From the NCBI GenBank assembly GCA_015680685.1, contig MNCI01023765.1, positions 632,895 to 659,604 on the forward strand: DNA of 26,710 nt, in the 5' to 3' direction. A program made the position numbers and the translations under genes. The stretch comes from Gnetum montanum. Its lineage: Eukaryota > Streptophyta > Gnetopsida > Gnetales > Gnetaceae. Below, piece by piece: positions 10,736-22,150 of the stretch (position 1 is its first letter; every line of letters starts with the position of its first letter). Under the pieces are notes generated by a model. The model had not been told where the DNA came from, searched no databases, and saw only the letters and a list, made by a program, of their open reading frames with translations.

Positions 10736-11159
10736 GTGTGACCCCACTTAGAAATTTTTACATTTTCTCACAAACACCAAGGGAGTTTTTAAAATTTTTA
10801 GATCCTAGAACCTTCCACAACCCTTAACTTTATAACTATTTATCCAAATCACTCTATTCTTCAATCTTGTAGCTACCAAAGGTAAGCTCTTCATTGTGGG
10901 GGCCATAAATGTGCCATTATTGATAGAAAATGTTTCATCATTTTTCTAACTCCCACAAAGGTTTAACTAAGAAATCAACTATTAAACAACAACTTACAAG
11001 ATTTAAACCTTTCCAACAAAATTTGGTGACATTTATAATAAAAATTAATAAAATAATAATAAAATAATCAATCTACCATGGTCCAACCTTAGCCAAAGTG
11101 TAACTAACTAGTGAGAGGAGGTATGCAAAAGTTTAGAGTTACACATTATATCTACTAAT
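10736..11159 (+). other. Leader of the third ORF with splice-donor-like site and A+T-rich intron-like stretch
   Basis: About 150 nt after the TATA box the sequence CCAAAG/GTAAGCTC (boundary 10881/10882) fits a plant 5' splice site. The next ~200 bases are very A+T rich, and an AG at 11091-11092 could serve as acceptor, although its pyrimidine tract is weak. Element D conserves the leader (ATAAGCTCTacatcaTGGGGG-like on the minus strand near 19890), with the donor GT changed to AT. Splicing is inferred only. Confidence 0.35.
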
Positions 11160-14020
11160 CCATGGATGTGTTGTGACCACAGATAGCACCAAAAGGAAAG
11201 CACATGTAGGAAGCAAGACCATCTCAACCAAGGGAGAAATGGCCTAGAATTGGAAGGGGCCAAAAAAAAGCCCAAGAAGAACCAGTTGCAACCCATGTCA
11301 TAGGTCCTTTTAGGGAAGAGGTTGAGGTGGAATCTATTCGATAGATTTCAGAACCAATCGTAGCAACAAAACACTCCCACTGGGATGATGCACTAGCTCA
11401 ATAAGTAAATATAGAGGTGACCTTGATAGAAGCTTGCCTGAATCAGATCAGATCAAGGTAGGTCCAAAAAATAGTGCTATAGGAGTTGAACTTTGACTCT
11501 TTCTTGGAGCAAGCACCAAGAGAAGTGTAGGACCAACTAAAGACCTCTCCCATGTGGCCAATCATGACTTCCACCCAAGAGTGGTACATGGAGAGAAATT
11601 CCTATTCTAGAACAATAGGTAGGTTGGTTTAATAATCAAAATTAAGGAAATATCAGTGTTCTACTGAGTGCAGGCTATTGTTGACGTGCTTGAATTGCCA
11701 AAAATAAGGGAAAGTCTTATTGAGATTCAAATGTAGGTGGAACCCCGCATCAAGAAAGAATGGATGTGATGGTGCTATGGTGTCAATTGCAAGGAGTTTG
11801 GTGCACTCACATTGGTAGAAAGGAATCAATACAAGATTGTAGCCTTTCATCTTAATCCCATGGTGAGGCCAAGCAAAATCACTACCTTTTTTGCTAGAGC
11901 ATGTGTCACTTTGAATGGGAGATTTCTTGTCAACCTTCCATAATTGATCTATTTAGAGATGGAGAAGCATTTTAAAGAAAATGAACATGGAAGGAAGGCA
12001 CTCCCCTTTTCATGCCTTATTAGAAAACTTTGTTAGAGGGGAGAAATAATGTATTATATGAATGATGCTATCAGACATGCTTTGGCTGCTAATTGGGTAG
12101 AGATGATGAAAGACAAGATGCTTGTAACTATCATTCAAGAAGAGGAGTGGCAACCACCACCTTCATCTGCCACTAAAACAACTATGCCAAACATCAGTAC
12201 AATAGCCCAATGATTACACGAATACCTAGAATGGCCCTTGAGTGAACAAGAGCAATGAGCAGGCATGAGTGGCTAGGACCCATCCATGTATAAATTAGCA
12301 ATGAGTCACCTAAATGAGGTGGCATGAAAAATCATTTTGATGGGTGGAGGTGGATCTATTATCTTAGATCAAAGAATGTAGTTGCTTGTAAGGTTGAATC
12401 TTAGTACCAGAGAGGTCATGGTATCTCTTGCAAAATAGTAGTCACTCCTAGAAATCTTTAGGAACACCACAACCTTCTCAGTGTGCTTGGAGGAAGGTGA
12501 GGGAACAATAGTATTGGTAATGTAGCACCAAGATACTATAGTAGATGTGGTTGCTCACCAAATAGCCAAAACCCTCAATGCACCTATGGCATCTATACTG
12601 GATTTCACTATACTTAAGGATGTGTAGACATCCATAGGAATGACAAGTGGTAGGATAAATGTATCATAGGACAAAGAACTACTGGACCAACTGGTGGGAA
12701 CTAGGCAGTCACTTCTGGATGTCTTTGATCTTCTGGATAATATTACCACAACCCAGTCATAGTTGCTAGAGGTAAAGGGTAAGAACAACATCTTGGAGGG
12801 GTAACTCAAAACAACCAAGGAGCTAAATAAACACTTGGTTGCTGAATTAAGAGGCCAAATTGCTGACCGTACATTTCTCAACCTAGCATTGACAAAAGAT
12901 GAAGCTATTGAATAGCTTCACACTAGACTAAAAGGGGTTGAGGGTGCAATGGAGATGGTGGTGCTCTATCGATCCTTGGTAAAGGCCACACAACACAAAA
13001 TTCAAAAGGCCTTGGATCAAACCCACTAGGATAATGTGCAATTGAGCATAGATAACCATTGCCTATGGAATGTTGATGAGCACAAACAACAGTTAATGGA
13101 CTTCATCTATCAATAGCAAGAGCAAATAGCCAAAGCAAACACAAAATTGAGGATATTGATAGTGAGAAATAGAAACCTATTCATGGAGGAGGTTCATGCC
13201 CTTTGCTAGAAAATTATGATTGAGGTAGCCACCTGAAAATCAAAGGCTCTTAAATTTGAGAGTCAAAGATCATTACAAAGAGTAGGTTGGTCTACAAAAA
13301 GAAGTGAGTGAAAAACACATCTAGTTGGCAAAGGTAAATGTGAATAAAGCCCTCCAATAACTCTAGAAAGAAAGAGAACTTTGGTAGCCTATCAGTGATG
13401 GGATAGATGCCTACAATAAGGTAGAAATTTGTATGAAGGAGTTGTAAATTGAGGAGATGATGGAATACATGGAGCTCTCCAATCTCTGATACACAAATCT
13501 AGCCATGTTAACTATCGAACAACCATGGTTAGAACTAGAAAAGTAGGTGGCCAACTTGTACGAGGTCTAGTTTAAGAATGATAAATACACCAAGCAAAAG
13601 CTTGTGGTGGTGTATGCTGAACTCGAAGTTCTCAAGGGAAAATACACTGATTAAATATTTTTTGTTGAGAACTTGGCTAGAAGGATGAATGACTACTAGG
13701 AGCTATAGAACATAGTAATGAAATTCGATGTTGAATGGAAATAGTTCATTTCCTAGGTTGTCAATGTAAAGGAGATGTTTCTAATAATGCCATGTCCATG
13801 GGATATTCCAGTTCTAGCCCACATTGGTGGTGTTGTGTGGACTGTGAATGATCTCCATATTAAGGAGGAAAAAATATAGGCATTACTAGATGCCTTTCAC
13901 CTTCCATCAAATGTTGTAGCCATAGCAGGATAGCTATAGCTGCCTTAGCTACCACATGTGCTTAAAGCTAGTGAAGGTCCTTTAGAATCCTAGGAGCCTC
14001 CACCACCTAGGATTGTTTGA
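11160..14020 (+). pseudogene. Element A third ORF: PF20167-like domain plus long coiled coil
   Basis: A decayed reading frame of about 950 codons lies between pol and the 3' LTR, the env-like position of Athila elements. The N-terminus is charged (WPRIGRGQKKAQEEP near 11240). A domain at about 11420-12100 resembles the putative plant transposon protein family (PF20167). It includes a VDVLELP segment, YGVNCKEFGALT, HLNPMVRPSK, an ARACVTLNGRFLVNLPQLI stretch and LPFSCLIRKLC. From about 12600 onward it is a Lys/Glu/Leu-rich coiled coil (LKTTKELNKHLVAELRGQIA). It ends PPPPRIV and stop at 14018-14020. Many TAG/TAA/TGA codons and several frameshifts are present. D (16830-19640) and B (2244-3637) carry the same ORF. 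Function is unknown; the domain match is by eye. Confidence 0.65.
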
Positions 14021-14211
14021 TCTTCTTCACCACCTTGATGCCATTAGAGGATATGTTGTCCAATTTTGAGTTATCATGTCATGGTGTTCAATTTTGTGTA
14101 TGAATACCACAATTTTTGTAATGTGTCAATTTGTACACTTGGACATTGAGTTTTATTTATGGTGTCAAGTATTAGTCAATAATTCCATACCTTCCCAATT
14201 TTTCAAAGGAA

Positions 14212-14244
14212 ATTGAGGATAATATTTCATTTAGTCATGGGGTA
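14212..14244 (+). other. Conserved pre-LTR box and polypurine tract of element A
   Basis: ATTGAGGATAATATTTCAT is followed by TTAGTCATGGGGTA, ending directly at the LTR start. The same TTGAGGA(C/T)-AGTTTT...GTCATGGG layout precedes the 3' LTRs of B and D, marking the plus-strand priming site. Confidence 0.65.
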
Positions 14245-15134
14245 TGGCCTCATTGATGAGCCCCCATTGATGGGACCCTATTTACGTGGTGTTTCCCCAT
14301 CAATGTAGCATTTGCTATGTCTATGGGGCCCTGTCGATGCAGCCTTGTAATAAAAACTATAAATACAAGCTCACAACCATGTTTATGAAGATATTAAGTC
14401 ATATTAGTAGTAGATCTCTTGTAGTTTTTCCATTTGAAAGTTAGGATATTTCTCTGAGTGCCTGTAGTAGGAGTTAGAAAATGTATAGATGTTATTTAAG
14501 CACTGTTATACTTGAACCACACTAGTGTATGAGCCTTTTGATCAAACCTTGCAGCACTTAGAATAGATTAATGATTTATTTATGCATTCATTTTTTTCAT
14601 TAAATATGTAATTAATTAAGCTAAATTAGACCTTAAAAAATTATTTAATTATTTAAGCTAAATAGATTAAACACGTAAGTATGACCACTTCAAGTATAAA
14701 CACGTGTTCACTTGGTAATCCTAGTAGCGTTATTACTTGATGCACCTAGTAGCATAGCGCTTGGTAACCCAACATTGGATATGTGGGTTTAGGACAAGTA
14801 TGGAAAGTGGGATTGAATGCTTATGTTAGGACTAGTCAGAAACTAGTTTAGTAGTTAAATTCAATTAGTTATTAAATCACTTCATCTCTCTACTTTAAGA
14901 ACCAAGGAACATAAAAGATAAACGAATAAAAATCATATGCCTTAATTATAGTTAATCATACCTTTGTATATCACAAGTGTAATTGGGAAGACAACAAATG
15001 ACCATTAGAGTAGGATTCACTTCTTAGATGACTAGTGTACTGAAAGACATAGAGTCCATGGAATTTGATCAGATCATGCATGAACACTTCATGATTTGTA
15101 TGGTTGAGCATAGGGGTATCTTCACCGCTCATCA
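14245..15134 (+). repeat. 3' LTR of element A (plus orientation), 890 bp
   Basis: Starts TGGCCTCATTGATGAG after the PPT and ends GCTCATCA. U3 carries the TCAATGTAGC and TCGATGCAGC boxes and a TATA box (14358-14365). The final 100 bp match the start of the LTR at 1196 in inverted orientation, which fixes both boundaries. Its 5' partner would lie left of the window. Confidence 0.85.
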
Positions 15135-15674
15135 ATGATGAAAGTGTTCATTAGTAGCTTGTGAGACTTCAACAATAGTAAAAAATATTTAACAATCACA
15201 AGGCATAAGATGATTTACTTAAGCATCAGTTATTGATGAAACATTTATTTGTAAAGGACTGTCATAGATGTGAGATTGTATCCTAATATATGATGTAGTG
15301 GGCCATAGTCATGGCTATAAATATGATCCCACCATCATGTCAAACAATAAAATTTTTGTCAACACATAGAAAAATTCTTGTAGTTTATTTCTATAAAGGT
15401 AGAGTTAGTTGTAAATGCTTGCAGTTGGGTGATTAATAGTAGTACAACATATTTATTTGAGTGAATTATGCATGGATATAATTTATGAATGGTAATAAAG
15501 ATTGAGATTGTTCATCATCATTGCAACATCTCACATAGTATATATTTACTTTTCAATGCCTTTTATTTTTACTATATCATTTACATTTCCTAAGTCTCTT
15601 AATATTACAATGTTTATTAATAAGGCAGAATGAGTACGAATGGTTTCAAGCATAAAGTGTAATTGTTTGCTAAC
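15135..15674 (+). repeat. Truncated plus-oriented LTR fragment (E)
   Basis: An LTR start TGATGAAACATT occurs at 15234, with a TATA box in GGCTATAAATATGATC near 15312. Downstream sequence is similar to the U3-R of the other LTRs (GCAACATCTCACATAGT, AAGGCAGAATGAGTACG). It stops at 15674, where the oppositely oriented LTR of element D begins. The 99 bp before 15234 may be the last internal bases of the same element, since a GATGA...ATCAGTTAT stretch vaguely resembles the pre-LTR box. Confidence 0.55.
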
Positions 15675-16585
15675 TAATGAGTAATGTGTATCCTCTATGT
15701 CCAACCATATGAATCACAAGCATTCACTAGTTATTCAATTAAATTCCATAGACTTAGTTACCTAAGTGGCCAATATTCCTAGGTAGTGAATCATGTAGTT
15801 GCAAGGTCATTATCTTCTTATTCCACACTTATGCTTCATCTATATGTATAGTTAAGTATGCTTAAGGCATAAGATGTAGACTTTTATAAATTTTTTAAAA
15901 ATATTTTTTCTCCTAATGGAAAGATGATTGATTGAAGGTTGAATGATTCATTATCTAACTAAGCCACTAGTTCATTAACTAACTACCCTAACATGAAGTA
16001 TCTATTTCCACTTGCCATACACATCTTAAATTAGTCATAACACTACGGGGTTACCAAGTTGCTATTACTAGGCTTACTAAATAACCACTACTAGGATTAC
16101 CAAGTGTTAATATGTTATGCTTGAAGTGGTTGCACTCATGTATTTATGATTAATTATATTAACTAATTAAGAACATAAATGAAAAGCACATGAAAAGTAA
16201 AGTGCTGGACAAAAATAGTAAACTATTCTAAGTGTTGCAATGGATGTAGGAAATCTTGAAATCTTGATTTTATTGTTGTTCATGCTAATGTGTTCAAGTA
16301 CATAGGCACTCAAATAAATCACCATACAATCTCATACATCCACACTGCTAGTACTCATCGGAAAAATATTCTATCTCTAGAAGAAGAAAATTACAAAGGT
16401 TTAGCTAAGATTAAGATTGAAAGGTGCCATATATGCAAGGAGTACACACATTTATATAGGTGGTAATTGCATTAGTATCAACATATTTGCATCAATTCAT
16501 TCTACCATGCATTTATAGGAATACATTAATGGAGCTGCATTAATAAGCATGCATCGACGCAACTTTTCTTATTGATGTTTCATCA
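15675..16585 (-). repeat. 3' LTR of element D (minus orientation), 911 bp
   Basis: Starts TAATGAG and ends TTTCATCA. It aligns base by base with 25044-25517 (for example the shared GCTATTACTAGGCTTACTAAA), at roughly four-fifths identity by eye, so the insertion is old. The minus-strand TATA lies at about 16451-16458. A PPT-like TAATCCCATGAC follows at 16586. Confidence 0.85.
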
Positions 16586-16624
16586 TAATCCCATGACCAA
16601 CTAAAAACTCATCCTCAAGGAAGC
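16586..16624 (-). other. PPT and pre-LTR box of element D
   Basis: On the minus strand this reads CCTTGAGGATGAGTTTTTAG, then TTGGTCATGGGATTA against the LTR. It matches the arrangement at 2061 and 14244 and sets the element's orientation. Confidence 0.65.
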
Positions 16625-16829
16625 AAAATTAGGATAAAGTTTCTTACAACATTGGAAGGTATGGAATTTATTAACAGAAAGATAGATTGATTGACTTCTA
16701 ACTAACTCTGAGTGCCAAATTTTAATTATTATAAAAATGAGTGTCCATTACAAAAAAATTAGACACTTTACAAAATTTTTAGTAGGTTCCTATAGAATTG
16801 CTAAAAATGTGATGAAGTCTCAAAAAGTG

Positions 16830-19640
16830 GCTAAATGTGAAGAAGGCTTTTGTCACTTTGATGATCCCTTGTCCCATCTTAATGTTTCTAGAGGTTAAGG
16901 TTAGCCTATTGTTGCCATTGCTTCTATTGAAAGCTTGAAAGGATCTAAGAGTATTTCATTTTCTCTTCTTTGCTCCATGGATCATAAATGGTCCAAGTAA
17001 CTTTGCTGATGTGGATTAGTGCAGAAATATCTCATAGGCATGGCATTAAGAGAAATAATTTCTACATGTTAAAAAACTAGGCTATGAAGGTTTTACTTTC
17101 TATGTTAAATGTCCTTAAAAGGTTCTATAGCTTATGGTAATTGTTCATCCTCCTAGCCAGATTCCCAACAATAGATTGTTAATTAGAGAATCTACTCATA
17201 AGAAATTCAAGCTCTATGTTGGTTATCTCCAACTTCTATTTTATTTTCTTATGGAGCTTGAATTCTACCTCATAGAGGAGGTAAGAATTGGTCACATGCT
17301 TCTTCAATTTTATCCTTGGCCTTCCTACCATTAGCATCACCAAGCTTGCATAATGGGGATTTGCAAGCTTCATGTACTCAATCATCTCTTCAATGTATAA
17401 CTCCTTTAGGTGAATTTCTACTTTGTTATATGCATTTAGTCCATTGAAGATGGACTGCCATACATTGTCTCTTTACTAGAGTTGTTGGAGGGCCTCATTT
17501 ATCTTTGTCTTTGCTAACTAAATCTCCTTTTCATTGACCTCTTTGAGGAGCCCAACCTGGTCCATGTAATGATTATTTTCATATTCAAACTTTAGGGCTT
17601 TGTTCTTTCAGGTAGCTATCTCAATTGTAGTATTCTAGCAAAGAGCACAAACTTCCTTCATTAAGAGATTACATTTTTTAGCTGTAAACCTCCTTACATC
17701 TAGGTTCACCTTGGTGAGCTACTCCTATTGCTGGTGTATTATTTCAACCAATTGGTCCCTTTTTTGCTTAGTGTTGCACAAGTAGTGATTTTTTTATGAG
17801 GACCAAGTTTTCCTTTGAGACCCACAACAGGTACTTGTTATTGCTAAAAGCCATGGATTTTGATAAGGATACATTGAAGATTGTGGCCTTCTTTACATTT
17901 TTAGCCTATTAAAATTTTAGTTGAAGTTGTTAGAAAGCTTCATCTCTCATGAGCTTAGGTTTGAGAATGGTAGGATTAGACAAATGGACTTTCAACTCAG
18001 CAACTTCAGTGTCCAACCATTGATTGGTTGCAGTGGCCTCCTCTAGTTATGTGTTGGCAATAAGTAACTTGTACCTTGTTTTTAGTAGTTGTGAATGATT
18101 CATGATAATATCATCTAGAAGATCAAAGATCTTCATTAACTAGTCTTTCCAACATCTCCTTGTATTGTTTAGTGTTCATCCAACCACTCCCTACTCATAC
18201 AGATGCACAAATGTCTACCATGGTAGCAATGTCAGGCACAACCACTATAGGAGCATTCAAGGCTTTAACAACCCTATCAGCCATCACCTCCACTAATGTC
18301 TCCTAGCCTTTATGCTACATGACTAGGATAGTTGCCCCCTCATCTTTCTCTAACATGATAGAGAAGGTTGTGATATTTCCTAAAATTTTAGAAAATTTTT
18401 ATTTAGGAATGGACAGAGTAACCTCTCAAGCACTTGGATTGGGCCTTGTGGATGCCTAGTTCCTTTTCATTGATAATAGTAGGATAGTCTTACTATCCAA
18501 CCAACTGATGATCCTTGTGATCTCATTTAAGTGGCTCATGACTAGATGGTAGACTAATGGTTATCCATCACTTGCAAAACTTTACTGTTGTTGTAGCTAC
18601 TACTCTTTGAGCTTCCTAATTTGTTTTACCAATATGAGCATATTCGGTGTAGTTTTTGGAACTACAAGTGGTGGCTACTTCTCTTCCTGTAGGTTTTCTT
18701 CTACCTTATCTTTCATCATCTCCTACCATGATGCAATAGAAGCATGATAGAACACATCATTTTAGTAGCAAGTTATTCCTTCCCCTTTGCAAAACTTGTG
18801 AATGAGTCATAGAAAGGGAAGGGTCTTCATTTCCTTCTCATTTTCCTTGAAGCATTTCTCTATCTCTAGGAAAATGAGATGGGAAAGGTTCACTAGAAAT
18901 TTCTTGCTCATAGCAGTGCATGCTTGGGAAGAGAAAGTATTGAATTTACTAGGCCTCATCATTTGGTTAAGGTGATGAGTCATAAATTTAAAGTATTCTC
19001 TCCCTACCTTGGTAAGAGCACCATACTCTTTGAAATCTACCCCATAGCATCATTGCACCCATTCTTTCTTTGCCTATGGATCCACCTATGTTGAAATTTT
19101 AGCTAATTTGGTGGCAATGTTAGGTAACCTGAGGGCCATTGCGATGGCATCAACCATGTAGGAGATGATTATATCTTTAATCTTTACTGATGCATCTCCT
19201 TGCCAGTTATTCTAGAAGAGCTAAGTTTTTCCATGTACTATTCTCTATTTTTGAAGAGAATGAGCCTTATGGAAGACCTCTGTAATTGCATTTGGACCTC
19301 TTTTGATGCCAGCTCCAAGAATGGTCCAAAGTTCAACTCTTGGAGAATGGAACTTTGGACCTCCTTGATCCTAATATTCTCCAAGCAGGCCTCCATGAGG
19401 GTGACCTTTAGGCTAGGCCTTGGCCTAGGTCCCTCATCCTTCTTGGATTGACCAATTTACATGGTTTGAATTTGTCAAACATATTCCACCTCATGCTCCT
19501 CCCAAAGGGGTCCTATTGCATGAGTCGCTCCAACTACTTATTCCTTAAGTTGTTATGGTTGCTACTGCTAGCCCCTTCCTCCTATAGGTCACTTATGTTT
19601 GGGCTACAAAGGCCCATCTATGATCACAAACATAACCCAT
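16830..19640 (-). pseudogene. Element D third ORF: PF20167-like domain plus coiled coil
   Basis: Minus-strand counterpart of 11160-14020. The likely start region is at 19640 (ATGGGTTATGTTTGTGATC). Well-kept N-terminal stretches are VTLMEACLENIRIKEVQSSI, LQELNFGPFLELASKEVQ and MVDAIAMALRLPNI. These are followed by YGVDFKEYGALT, HHLNQMMRPSKFNTF, KKFLVNLSHLIFLEIEKCF and LPFYDSF, which fit the PF20167 pattern. The C-terminal coiled coil runs from about 18200 to 17000 (MKEVCALC, KNKALKFEYENNHYMDQVG, KTKINEALQQL, YNKVEIHLKEL). The C-terminal ISKVTWTIYDPWSKEEK segment matches A and B. Stops and frameshifts make it inactive. Residues shared with A despite heavy divergence suggest a real ancestral protein. 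Function unknown. Confidence 0.65.
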
Positions 19641-20455
19641 GATTATTTTTTAATTTATAACCCTTTAATTATTTTGATAACTTTCTTTTTAGATCAAGTT
19701 ATGTTTATTTTTTTGTGATCTTGGCTAGTTATATTATCTTAATATTATTTTATTTGTTGGTTATCAAAGTTTCTATGGTGGTCTTAACCCTTTATGGTGG
19801 TTGATTTTAATATTATTTTAATGGATTTATCATGGAAAATTAGAAAAATTTTCTAGAAGAACCCAAAGGTTTATGTCCCCCATGATGTAGAGCTTATCTC
19901 CACTAGCATAAGGATTGTAAAATGGATGAAACTAGGTTAGCAGTTGAGGAGTTATAGTGTTTGGAAGGTTTTTGTGATATGAAAAATTACAAAAAATCAT
20001 CTGGCTCATTTGGAAAATGATGCAAAATGAGCTAAGTGTTGCATGTATTTATGCTATTTTTGTGCTACGTTAATAGGCTTGTGTCAACTAAGCGCTACAT
20101 TGATAGGAATGTGTCAATGCAACCATGCGTAGCTCAATTTTGCATGAAAAAAATACAAGAATTTTAGACAATTTTTGGGATGAAACAAGAGCCCAATGGA
20201 AGCAAAAAAGATACAAAATGATAACAACAACATGGAAGAGAATTATGTTGGCCCAGAAAAAGAGATTTGAGTAGATCTGGATGAATTGGAAATGCCATAA
20301 TAGAGCAAAACTAGATGTATAAACGCATGATAATGGGATTAATTGGAAAATAGCCAAGGAATAGGAATTTTAGCATGAGGGAGACCAAAGGAAATGCAAG
20401 TGGGTCCTTTCCAAATTAGGCTTATGCTATTGATGCCCTTGCATGCCCCCATTGC
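19641..20455 (-). promoter_or_regulatory. Element D leader of the third ORF, with U3-like module
   Basis: Two imperfect ~26-bp repeats spaced 30 bp apart (starting TTGACACA, ending ATCAATGTAGC / ATTAACGTAGC on the minus strand) lie at about 20064-20122. A TATA-like GCATAAATA follows at 20046-20054. The layout matches element A at 10646-10735, and the following leader is alignable to 10740-10900. An A+T-rich, intron-like stretch covers about 19645-19890. The upstream end abuts the broken integrase at about 20455. Two short words (CATTGCATTAGG, CATTGCATCAGG) near 20450-20480 are also repeated. Confidence 0.45.
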
Positions 20456-22150
20456 ATTAGGTATGCACCATTGCATCAGGTCATCAGTACAAACCTTGTA
20501 AATATTACCTTGTATCTCCATATAGTACTTAACTTGGTGAAGAAACTATTATTTTTCTTATTGTTTCATTCTTGTGGACTCTTCAAAGTGAGAAGATAGG
20601 AGAGGAATTCATTGTATTAATTAGTACCCTTTGGTTATTAAACTTTAATTGATTTGACAAAGAGGAATTCAATTGAGAATTGATTAAATAAGGGCTCCTC
20701 ATTCTCTTTGCTATCCCATCATAACTGAGACAAGTGATCAACAATCACATTCTTAGTTCCATTCTTGTTCATCATTATAAGATCAAACTCCTATAGAATC
20801 ATGAGCCATTGTATGACATGGGGGGTTCACAATTGACTTATTCATCAAGAAATGGATAGCACTATAATCTATGTGCACAAAGATTTGATATTCAAGCACA
20901 TAGTGCTTGAACTTCTCTAAGGCATACATCACTTACCATGAGCTCTTTCTTTATGATGGTGTTGTTTAAGTGTGCATCCACAATACTTTTGCAAGTATAA
21001 TAAATATAATAAGGATGTTTTTGATCATCTAATTATATCAGCACTGCTCCCAATGCATAGTTGGATGCATCCATCATGATATGAAAGGATCTGGATTAAT
21101 CTGGAGCATGTAGAATAGGAGTTTTCAAAAGCTTTAGCTTTAATTGTTGGAATGCATGCTTGAATTTCTTAGTCTAGTTGAAGGATGTGTCTTTCTTTAT
21201 CAACTCTACTAGTGGCTTGATGATTTTGGAGAAGTTTTCAATGAAGTGCTGATAGTAACTAGTGTGCCTAAGAAATGACCTTACATCTTTTACCATTTCA
21301 AGTTGTTTGGTAATTCCTTGGATGTCTCATAGTTTCTATGGATTCACTTTGATCCCTTTTTCTAAAATATGGTGAACCAAGACAATGACTTCTTGGATTA
21401 TTAGATAGCCCTTTTGCCAATTGAGCTATAAGTTATTCTCCATGTAGCATTTCAACACTTTCTTAAGATGATCCAAGGCTTACTTAAAGTTGGTACCATA
21501 GGTGGAGAATTCATCCATGAATACCTCCACATTGCTACTAATTTGCTATTGACAAATGCTAAGCACCAAGTATTAGAAAGTAGTAGGGGCATTAAAAAGG
21601 CCAAAGGACATCTTTTTGTATGTAAGTACTTGTGAGGCCTTCTGTTGGTTCCATGTATATTTTTGAATTAGCATGATTGTCTTTGATTAGCCATTGGATA
21701 GCATCTTGTTTTATGGCTGCTACATACATAAAACTTTGAATGGTTAACATATTAGCATATTTATTGCATGCTTTGATGGATGTGCTCTTCATGGTCACTA
21801 ATTTCTACACATAATGGTACCCTATGTCATTGTATGTGATGCATAGGACTTGCTTCTTCTTGATTTTACCAAATTCATTTTCCTTTAATATTGTCAAGAA
21901 AAGGTTTTGAATCCCCATCTTGGCATTAATTATGCTAAGCCAAGCTCTTCTCATGATAATAGGGGAGTCCCCCTTACAATTATCCACATTGATCACTAGG
22001 AAATATGTAGGATAAGATCACTTGAAGACTATCATCACAATGTCCTCCACTAATTTCAATGGGGTAGTGATGGAATGATTGACTAGCCCTAGTCTAATGT
22101 CACATTTTTTTTAATGAAGGTAGGTTCCAAGTCTTGTATATTTTCTGTGA
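20456..22150 (-). pseudogene. Element D pol: protease, partial RT, RNase H, integrase stub
   Basis: Reading leftward: protease C-terminal half at about 22110-21850 (ITTPLKLVEDIV, then PIIMRRAWLSIINAKMG); an unplaced ~60-residue segment; then RT from KMSFGLFNAPTTF onward. The N-terminal half of RT, including the first catalytic Asp, is absent. The catalytic box reads FMDE (near 21510-21522), so the last Asp is also lost. RNase H includes LEYQIFVHIDYSAIHFLMNK, with a frameshift near 20940. It ends ...VIVDHLSQL near 20720. Integrase is cut after the MEIQGNIYKVCTDDLMQWCI segment (about 20459-20521). The RT part keeps one frame over about 760 bp with ten stops. Same family as element A pol. Confidence 0.85.

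Noticed and set aside
20088-20357. Minus-strand 89-codon hydrophobic frame
   Set aside because: It overlaps the U3-like leader of D's third ORF, is AT-driven, and has no counterpart frame in element A.
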